Shown in pieces: positions 57,057 to 64,000 of a DNA stretch of 64,000 nucleotides (positions within the stretch are counted from its first letter, which is position 1; every line of letters starts with the position of its first letter). Both the position numbers and the translations under genes were made by a program. The stretch lies in assembly GCA_014898415.1 (NCBI GenBank), contig RCTD01000012.1, positions 1,364,001 to 1,428,000 on the forward strand, written 5' to 3'. Source of the DNA: Stromatinia cepivora. Taxonomy: Eukaryota > Ascomycota > Leotiomycetes > Helotiales > Sclerotiniaceae. Under the pieces are notes generated by a model that did no database searches, was not told the origin of the DNA, and saw nothing but the letters and a program-made list of their open reading frames with translations.

Positions 57057-58197
57057 TCATAGTCAACGGCCCGAGAACCTTCAGCTATATATACATATAT
57101 ACATCTCACCTTATTCTCCGCGTCATTGCCATTGCCATCGATATCTTAAGCTTGTATCCGCTCTTCGTTCCCGCTCAGCCGCATTTCCATAATGAAACTC
57201 ATGTGCACTTCATCATACTCGCGATCTCTAAAGAACTAAACAAATACCGCGGAGGAGCGGGTGTCTTTCCTCGAAGCAGGAATCACATATATATATATAT
57301 ATATCCAATTCCATGACTAACATTCAATCTTATGGCAGTCAATATTGAAACCCCTGATTTAGCGAGCATACCCGCTGTCATAATAAAAGGAACATGACAA
57401 TCCGTACTGAAGTGTTGAAGCTTGCTTGTAAGATTACTATCTAGTACCGTATATTTGGAAAACCTCTTGTTAATATCACGGGTTAACCTTACATGGGTAT
57501 CAAGTAGTAACTAGTAGGTGCTTTGAAATATTTATTTATGGTAAGTTTTTGAGAATAACATCCAATGAGGGTACGAGCATAAACCAATTAAAAGTCATTT
57601 AAGATCTTAGATCAAAAATCCCTCGTCCTACCTGGTAGGTATCCAAACAACTACAACAAACACATCATCTATCCTACTAATACCCCAACTTCAACCTCAA
57701 CCCAAACCTTATATCCAGCGACCACTTCTCCACCATCGAAAATCCCCAATTTCTTTCTCCCTCTGAGATCGTCTTCCGCAGAAATGTTATGTACTTTGAA
57801 TTTTTGATTTTTGACTTCATATTTGATCATTATCTAAGGAAGAGTAAATTTGAATTCGATGAGATCATGGCTCTGGAAAAGGAGAGATTTTAAGCGTGCA
57901 AGTAAGTAAGTAGTGTGGGAGATAGAGGTATTAGCACTGACTCAGATTGTGTTTTATTTATCAAAGTAGTGATATGATGAATTATATACAAGACGAGGCA
58001 AAATATTGAGTATCTGCATCAACAACTATACATCGATATCAAATATCACCCTCAAAAAATGCTAACATGAAGATAATAAATCCGAATTATACACAACAAC
58101 CCATTTGAGTCCATTATACATGAACTCATCAGTAGGTCATCACATTATACACTGATATACAGATCCCAAAGATCCCACTTCAGATTTCACAATCCGA
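57057..58197. other. intergenic, no gene seen
   Basis: About 1.1 kb, with an AT dinucleotide tract near 57285-57305. No gene is supported. Confidence 0.55.
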
Positions 58198-59997
58198 CTA
58201 CCCATTTTCCGGTATACCAATCCTGTATAAATCCGGCATGATAGCATTCAGCTGCCTCTCATCCGGCTGCCACCTTTCTCGAATATCCCTCCATACCTCG
58301 ATTGCCCTCGCTTGTCCAGAACAGGTTGCGAACGCCTTGAGGACATCTGTTACGATCCACGTTGACATGTATATATCTTCCACGCCTTTATCGAGAGCTT
58401 TCAGATATGCTTTCCACACACTTTCCAATCTGACAGCGGTCCATTTCGTATATCGAGTACCGCCATGAAGGTGGAATCCCTTGAAAAGAGACAGGAAAAG
58501 TGCACCGTGCAGGGGAACATTGAAAAGACCCATTTCTTCTAGAAATTTAGCGGCTTTGTCTAGCTCGCCTTCGGTGACTGCAAAATGATTGACTAGAAGT
58601 CTGTATGTTTGAAGATCTGGGCAAACGATAGACCTTTCCTGAACTTTCGCTCGCCTTTCTGGATCGTCCTTGAACTCCATTGCCATTCGTAATAATGCAC
58701 GCTTAACTTCTCGACGATTCTTGAAACTCCTGTGCCATTCCCGTGTGCCCGTACGCTCGGCATGCATAATTTTCATTCGCTCATAAATATTTAATGCGGC
58801 GCTGGGCTCATACGACTTGATGAGAGCTGAAATCATTGCGTTGAGGACGACGGTGTCGACAATTTCTCCAGCATTAACCAATGCTGAATATGCTGCTCGT
58901 GCTCCATCTCCATCCTTTTTCAGACCACAAGTAAATATCATGCTAACATAATGAAATCGGTTGTATTCGAGACCCCTGGCTATCATTTCTTTATAGATCA
59001 TTTCCCCAAGAGTAAATTTGCCAGCTTTGCAAGCAACATCATAAAGAACGTTGAAAGTTGCATTATTGCCCCTGACACCTGCAATATGCTCCATTTCCTT
59101 CCACATTTTCAAAGCACTTTCAACCTCTACTTCTGTGGCCTTGGCAACGTATTTGGAAGCAAAAGAAATGGCACTTGTCCATTCTGAAACAGTTAAAGGA
59201 ATAGCTGCTGATTTCATATCGTCGACAACCGAGAAGTACCTGAGCATCGAGTGCTCGTCTTTCCTTTCCACTATACTCAAGTGGCGAAGTAACATGTGTC
59301 TTAAATTGGCTTCTAAATAAGGAGCGCGAGGCTCTGGCAGTTCACGGTAGATTTGATATACATCTTCTGCGTCTTCGGTGTAGAAATTTTTCAATGCGGA
59401 TTCAAGCTTTTTCAACTTCTCTTTTGTTTCGTCGTCGGCAGGCCATGCCTGATGTGGGGGTGGCCATTCGTCTTCCTCTTCGTCCGAAACCTGCAGATGA
59501 GGACCGTTACTTGGCTGGTAAAGGTTCGGAGATTCCATTACGGGTAGTTGATGTGTATACGAAGTGCCATGGTACTGATCCACAAGCTCCATGAGCTCTT
59601 CTCGAGTCTGATTTGCCTCATTGGTTATTTTCTTCTCTTCCGCCTCAGCTTGTGTATTACCCGTGAAATTTCGTCCCCGTGGAATGAGTTTGGTTGGCCG
59701 CAGACCCTTTGTAGCGACATTAGGTCTGTGAGATGTGAAAAATGTGACTGGTCGTAAAGGCTTTGGAGTGTGTTTATGGCAATGGCCGGCACTGGCCAGT
59801 GAAGAGATGAACCATGCTTCGAGTCCGACTGTACTAGAAACCATTTGTGTGGGTTTCCTGGGATCGTTTCCCCGCGGGAGCTTATTAGAAGCTTTTGGAA
59901 TGCCAATTGGATACAGAAAGGAAAGAGCTCGTCGAGGGGCTGCTAGCTTCGAGATGAGGGTGCTGCTCGTCGAGGAGGAGATACAAGAGGAGGACAT
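58198..59997 (-). CDS. mitochondrial pentatricopeptide-repeat (PPR) protein
   Basis: An intronless frame of 599 residues from ATG 59997 (an upstream TTG would add ten residues). The N-terminus is Ser/Arg-rich and lacks acidic residues (SSSCISSSTSSTLISKLAAP; RRALSFLYPIG), as expected of a mitochondrial presequence. After an acidic linker (SDEEEDEWPPPHQAWP), helix pairs with PPR spacing follow: NATFNVLYDVACKAGKFTLG, YKEMIARGLEYNRFHYVSMI, DTVVLNAMISALIKSYEPS and DLQTYRLLVNHFAVTEGELD. Fungal PPR proteins of this kind act in mitochondrial mRNA stability or translation. The specific target is unknown. Confidence 0.82.
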   Translation of the reverse strand: MSSSCISSSTSSTLISKLAAPRRALSFLYPIGIPKASNKLPRGNDPRKPTQMVSSTVGLEAWFISSLASAGHCHKHTPKPLRPVTFFTSHRPNVATKGLRPTKLIPRGRNFTGNTQAEAEEKKITNEANQTREELMELVDQYHGTSYTHQLPVMESPNLYQPSNGPHLQVSDEEEDEWPPPHQAWPADDETKEKLKKLESALKNFYTEDAEDVYQIYRELPEPRAPYLEANLRHMLLRHLSIVERKDEHSMLRYFSVVDDMKSAAIPLTVSEWTSAISFASKYVAKATEVEVESALKMWKEMEHIAGVRGNNATFNVLYDVACKAGKFTLGEMIYKEMIARGLEYNRFHYVSMIFTCGLKKDGDGARAAYSALVNAGEIVDTVVLNAMISALIKSYEPSAALNIYERMKIMHAERTGTREWHRSFKNRREVKRALLRMAMEFKDDPERRAKVQERSIVCPDLQTYRLLVNHFAVTEGELDKAAKFLEEMGLFNVPLHGALFLSLFKGFHLHGGTRYTKWTAVRLESVWKAYLKALDKGVEDIYMSTWIVTDVLKAFATCSGQARAIEVWRDIRERWQPDERQLNAIMPDLYRIGIPENG

Positions 59998-60321
59998 GAG
60001 CCGGGTGACATTTTGAGCTTTTTTCAACGTCTCTGGGTAGTCATTGGAGCCAGGCCAGCCCTCCAGTCCTTATCTGCCGTTGTGGTTGACTTAGAAGCTT
60101 GTGGCGGGGTCGAGGATTGATATGTAGAAAACTTTAAGGACTTATCGCCAAAATTTTGGAAATTTTGGCGGAGTTTGCCGCCCGGCTTCAAAACCTATAG
60201 ATATTTGCGACCCAAGATTACCACCAACCCCGCATTATTATTTGTAGATTACTTTGAGACTGTAAGTTGTTTAGATTCATGAAGTGAAAGCTATGCTAAT
60301 ATTTTTAGAAGTTCTGCGAGT
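59998..60321. other. divergent promoter between PPR and rsm25 genes
   Basis: The 324 bases between two mitochondrial-protein genes transcribed away from each other; it contains a palindrome-like GCCAAAATTTTGG word near 60150, with a half repeat after it. Confidence 0.45.
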
Positions 60322-61099
60322 ATGAGGGGGCTCAATTTAAAGCCATCGCGCGTTTACCAAACGGCAGCGGCACTACTCGAATCTGAAAGCATTTCACAAG
60401 CACCACCATGGTATAAGACAATCGGTTCAGTTCCTCCTTCTGAAATCCTTACACGGACGCAACCCGTTCAACACCGAGGAAGCAATGGTAGGCCTAGGAC
60501 GAAAAAAGCCAGCAAGCTGTTCAAACCACAAACTATTGTATACGAAGAAGATCGATTAAGACAAGAATTCTTCCGCGATCACCCATGGGAGTTGGCAAGA
60601 CCAAGAATTGTACTGGAGAATGATGGTCGCGATGGGCAAAGATGTGATTGGAGTAGAATAGCACAGCCGGGAAGACCTTTGACTGGAGAAAGGTAAAATC
60701 AATTCTGAGGGTATCGCGGGTTTTGGTTAACATTTCGGCAGTGTGGTACAGAGGCAGCTTTGGCTGATACATAACGCGCAAAAGTCTTATAACGAGGCTT
60801 ATGATATAGCCCGGAAGGAATTTTATGCTCTGCGTCAAGAAGAGGAGATCGAACGAAGAATCGCGAGAGAAGAGGCAGAATACGTTGGAGCATACTTTCA
60901 TAAAGGTGCTTTGGAGATTGGAATGGAATTGGAAGATAAGAGTTACGAGGACTGGAAGGTATGGGCTACCAAGGAAGTTGAGGCTGCGAACCTGCAAAAA
61001 CAAGGAGCATACACTGGTGTTGGAACTGAAAGTGAGGAGGTTGCTATTTTGGATGAGGCAGATGAGGGTGTTGAAGAGCCGGCAACAGTCGTCGCATAA
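60322..61099 (+). CDS. rsm25: mitochondrial small-subunit ribosomal protein mS23 (Rsm25)
   Basis: Exons 60322-60692 and 60742-61099 give 242 residues (branch GTTAAC, acceptor CAG). The start MRGLNLKPSRVYQTAAALLE and the segment PPWYKTIGSVPPSEILTRTQ match the fungal Rsm25/mS23 N-terminus; FRDHPWELARPRIVLENDG and WLIHNAQKSYNEAYDIARKEFY follow, then a long charged helix (EEEIERRIAREEAEYVGAYF) and an acidic tail. It belongs to the 37S mitoribosome subunit. The divergent neighbour is the mitochondrial PPR protein. Confidence 0.93.
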
Positions 61100-61340
61100 G
61101 AATACACAAGCTGCTAGGGGCATGTACAACAACACTATAAGGGCAGAAATGGCGTCATTGAGTATAAAGTTTACCATGGTGATGTCGGGCTGCAATATCT
61201 GGGATGAATTAAGAGGTCATTGATAAATGCGACAGGACGGGTCACTACTACTGCTGTGTGTTAATCAATTGCATTGCTCGCAATTGAAACTCCTAAAGCC
61301 CGGAGTGATTGTGAGGTGCAGATGATATTTTGGTATTCAG

Positions 61341-62166
61341 CTAATGTACCAAGAAGCCCCTCCATTCCACCCTTTTTCGAGCATTATCCCCATTTATCTG
61401 TTCAGCCAATCCTTCCCATTGAATGAGAAATCGATCATAAATACCAAGCCATAATAAAACCTTCCCACTTAGACTTAATGTCTTCACCCTTGCCCAGCTT
61501 TCCACATAAATCGTCTGCATCTTCCATATTGGGGCCAGCCCGAGGAATTTCAGTAAAAAACTAGCCAGAATCATAATGACGGCTGTAGCAGGACCATTTG
61601 TAATAATTATATCTGGATATTGCTGGTGTATTGTACTGGTCATCGAAATTGTGTACAGTGCTTTGAGACATCCCAGCATACACCAGAAGGATGATATTGG
61701 CGCAGTATAAAGTGGTTGATGTATCTCCCTCGCTCGTGGAACTACTATGAGATCCCAGACTCCCGTGGTAGAATCAAACTCGCCAGATTTGGTACATGGC
61801 AAAGAAGGTCGAAGTTTCGATTGTATACGCTCCTCACAATCTTGCGCCTTGGTAGAAGAAAAGCTATCTCCCGCAGATATAATGTATGTTCTATGTTTGT
61901 ATCTTGCTGCATTCGTATCGCGAAGAAGAGATATCATCTCTGCAGTATGACCACCAGAACCAAGAACTATCACCATATGAGAAGGCTCATCTTTCTTTTT
62001 GATCGGAGGGCGTCGGGAGTCTGGAGAGATCACACAAAGAAGTCGAAGCTACATTGTTTCAAGTCAGTACATTATTGTAGAATATTGGGGATGATCTTAC
62101 AAAGACAGTGGTGATAACAATCAAGGTAGCTGCTATCACCACCGATGAGACTGAAAGAATAACCAT
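61341..62166 (-). CDS. alg14: UDP-N-acetylglucosamine transferase subunit ALG14
   Basis: Exons 62166-62101 and 62048-61341 give 257 residues (51-52 nt intron, donor GTAAGA, branch TACTGAC). Exon 1 encodes the membrane anchor (SVVIAATLIVITTVF). The conserved HMVIVLGSGGHTAEMISLL follows, then HRTYIISAGDS, VVPRAREIHQPLYTAP, PDIIITNGPATAV and KMQTIYVESWARVKTLSLSG, the usual Alg14 blocks. Alg14 anchors the catalytic Alg13 to the ER face and together they add the second GlcNAc to dolichol-linked oligosaccharide in N-glycan synthesis. Length is as expected. Confidence 0.95.
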
Positions 62167-62763
62167 TCTTAGAGCCCACACAAAGGTTGGATGAGGTAGA
62201 TGGATGTTGCTGGTTCTTTCAGGAGAGGACACGAAATATCATATCCTTCCTTATTATATGATCTTAATTTAATTGCATGAATTAAATGTTAATTTGACCA
62301 GCATATTTTCAGAAGATTGAAGATTGATATTATCGTTACTATACGTACCGTACCTATCATTATCTATCTTATCAACACAAAATAAAAAAAATCATCGTTC
62401 TTTCCTTAAAATTATTCGGTTACCCGTTTACTTAAAAGCCGGTAAAACTAAAATGTCGAATGTCGTAATCATCTCATCTGGACTTGAACTTTAAAAAAAG
62501 AAACACGCTTCAACGCGAACGCGATAAATACCCTCGAAATATCATTCTTCAATAATCATGCCAACTTTCAAACTTCACAACTTTCTTCAACTTCACAATT
62601 TTCAATCAATCAAAGACCGTACAAATTTTCAAAACCCATACAAAACTTTCAAACTCATTCAAAACTTCAAAGCCGTACAACGGAACCGTACAACTTTCAA
62701 AGCCGTACAAAACTTCAGAATCATATATAAGATTCACTTCCTCTTGAACATTTAATCCTCAAG
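62167..62763. other. intergenic; imperfect repeats in the leader of the Ima1-like gene
   Basis: From about 62560 to 62720 words such as CCGTACAA and ACTTTCAAA recur every 15-25 bases, giving a C/A/T-rich, G-poor leader. No gene on either strand. Confidence 0.5.
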
Positions 62764-64000
62764 ATGTTCTTCAGCAAACGTCTCGTTTGCTTCTATTGTG
62801 GACGAAAGTCGAACCTCAGATTTGACAATACAATGTCTCAATTTGATTGCGATACTTGTGAAGCCACTAACTTTTTGGATCATGATGGCAATATCACTGA
62901 TCCACCAACTTCAATCACTCAACCTACTTTAAACAATCAATATGCTGATTCAAACTCCGCCTCCTCCTCCACCAAGTCATCCATTTTTTGTGATCGTTGT
63001 TTACGTAATCAACAGTATCATTGCGATGTCATGAAGCAGCTCAATGTTGAGCTTGATCCTGGACATCCGAACTACCAGATTTCCGAAGAGAAAATCCGCA
63101 ATGTTAAGAGAGATCTCGACAAGCGTTACCCAATGGTTTGCGAGAAATGCGCACCAAAAGCTCAGGAACAACGCGATAAAGCGGACAAATTCGCAAAATC
63201 TGACTGGCTTGGAAGATTAAACGCTCTCAGCGAGTTGATCAGAAGCCAAAAGACATGGAAGGATACCTTTCAAAATGTCATATATCAAACCCTCCTCTAC
63301 CCAATCGTATCAAAAATCTGGTACCTCGTTGTCATCGGACAAATGCTTGCTCTTGTTCTGGGACTCTTCAATGTCACAGACATCTTGAGCAACGCCTTAA
63401 ACTTAATCCCATATTTATCGAACGACTTGAAACTTAACATCATTTCTTTCTTGGCATCTAAGAGATACCTTGGATGGAGTATCCTTTACAACTTTTTGTC
63501 ATGCGGCATGAATCCATTTTTCTCAAGATGGTATCCAAGAGGGAACCCCAAACGGATCATTGGCTTCTTCAACTGGTATGGATACCAACTACTTTTGCAA
63601 CTGGTCTTGCGAGTAATTTTATGCTCCATTTTCGGAAATGGGGCTTTTACACACCTTTCCTCCTTCACCGCGATGATAGCAAATGGCTTCACCATCTTCT
63701 TCAACTTCCTCATTGCATATGGATCACGTTTTTACCTTGGCCCTAAAAAAATTTCACTCTGGAAGTCAAAGCCAGGCCCAATATTTACACCACAAACATT
63801 CGATACCTCAGAAAGATCCGGCAATGCAATGTCAGATGTTCTTGATGAAATCATGGCCTCATCATCAAAAGATCATCACCAGACACCTTCCCCACCAACA
63901 TACCCCACTCAACGAAGCAGCCCTTATACCCAAGAACAGTCATACCAACATGTTCGTCAAAGTCGCACATCTGGCTTTCGCGAAAAGAATTCCGTAAACA
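62764..64000 (+). CDS. Ima1-type inner nuclear membrane protein (3' end off the window)
   Basis: An open frame from ATG 62764 to the window end (412 codons, no stop). It starts MFFSKRLVCFYCGRKSNLRF, giving a zinc-ribbon set: Cys9-Cys12 and Cys29-Cys32, later FCDRC and VCEKC pairs, as in the Ima1_N domain. Hydrophobic segments follow: LVVIGQMLALVLGLFNV (about 194-212), LNIISFLASKRYLGWSILY and LVLRVILCSIFGNGAF, SFTAMIANGFTIFFNFLIAY. Ima1/Samp1 proteins sit in the inner nuclear membrane and link chromatin and nuclear envelope to the cytoskeleton. The last about 60 residues visible are polar and unstructured. Confidence 0.85.
   Translation, partial: MFFSKRLVCFYCGRKSNLRFDNTMSQFDCDTCEATNFLDHDGNITDPPTSITQPTLNNQYADSNSASSSTKSSIFCDRCLRNQQYHCDVMKQLNVELDPGHPNYQISEEKIRNVKRDLDKRYPMVCEKCAPKAQEQRDKADKFAKSDWLGRLNALSELIRSQKTWKDTFQNVIYQTLLYPIVSKIWYLVVIGQMLALVLGLFNVTDILSNALNLIPYLSNDLKLNIISFLASKRYLGWSILYNFLSCGMNPFFSRWYPRGNPKRIIGFFNWYGYQLLLQLVLRVILCSIFGNGAFTHLSSFTAMIANGFTIFFNFLIAYGSRFYLGPKKISLWKSKPGPIFTPQTFDTSERSGNAMSDVLDEIMASSSKDHHQTPSPPTYPTQRSSPYTQEQSYQHVRQSRTSGFREKNSVN

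Noticed and set aside
57115..57180. Inverted K-helix of the P450 relic on the plus strand
   Set aside because: Only a short YP-type phrase matches and the ExxR residues are not present; not enough to call.

Overview
The window is filamentous ascomycete (Pezizomycotina) nuclear DNA. Nearly every gene has short introns (46-209 nt, two longer) with GTAAGT/GTGAGT/GTATGT donors and CTAAC/CTGAC-type branch sites 10-20 nt before AG. AT-rich, possibly RIP-degraded blocks lie next to ordinary housekeeping genes. The style suggests Leotiomycetes/Sclerotiniaceae, but that is an inference. Gene models were built by hand from codon phase and splice signals; on each spliced model the phases were checked to close.

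The left part (about 1-31 kb) is accessory in character. It holds a minus-strand OTT_1508-like deaminase fused to a MYND zinc finger (running off the left edge), an AT-rich block, a frameshifted alpha/beta hydrolase, a decayed gene with about ten SAP-like motifs, a Mae1-like dicarboxylate transporter with an 8-nt micro-exon, a 274-bp ACTTC satellite, an orphan 679-aa protein, a MARVEL protein, two tandem paralogous DYW-like deaminase genes, a decayed amidase, a secreted purine nucleoside permease (NUP) and an orphan polytopic membrane protein. So three genes with HxE...CxxC deaminase signatures of two families lie within 22 kb, among broken genes.

The middle (31-50 kb) is mostly intact: a kelch-repeat membrane protein, a class III Old Yellow Enzyme homologue, a 2-hydroxyacid dehydrogenase with one frameshift, a TRAPPC13-like protein, a SET-domain protein, a KH-domain RNA-binding protein (8 exons), acetolactate synthase regulatory subunit (ilv6) and a Tag1-like vacuolar membrane protein.

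The right part (50-64 kb) has an orphan 252-aa gene, a kinase-like protein with DLE in place of DFG, a decayed cytochrome P450, and then conserved genes: a PPR protein, mitoribosomal Rsm25/mS23, ALG14 and an Ima1-type inner nuclear membrane protein running off the right edge.

The genes do not form one pathway. The most interesting signals are the deaminase concentration, the decayed SAP-repeat gene whose in-frame stops are all explainable by C-to-T changes, and the micro-exon and in-frame intron in otherwise intact genes. No tRNA, rRNA, transposase, CRISPR array or origin was recognised.
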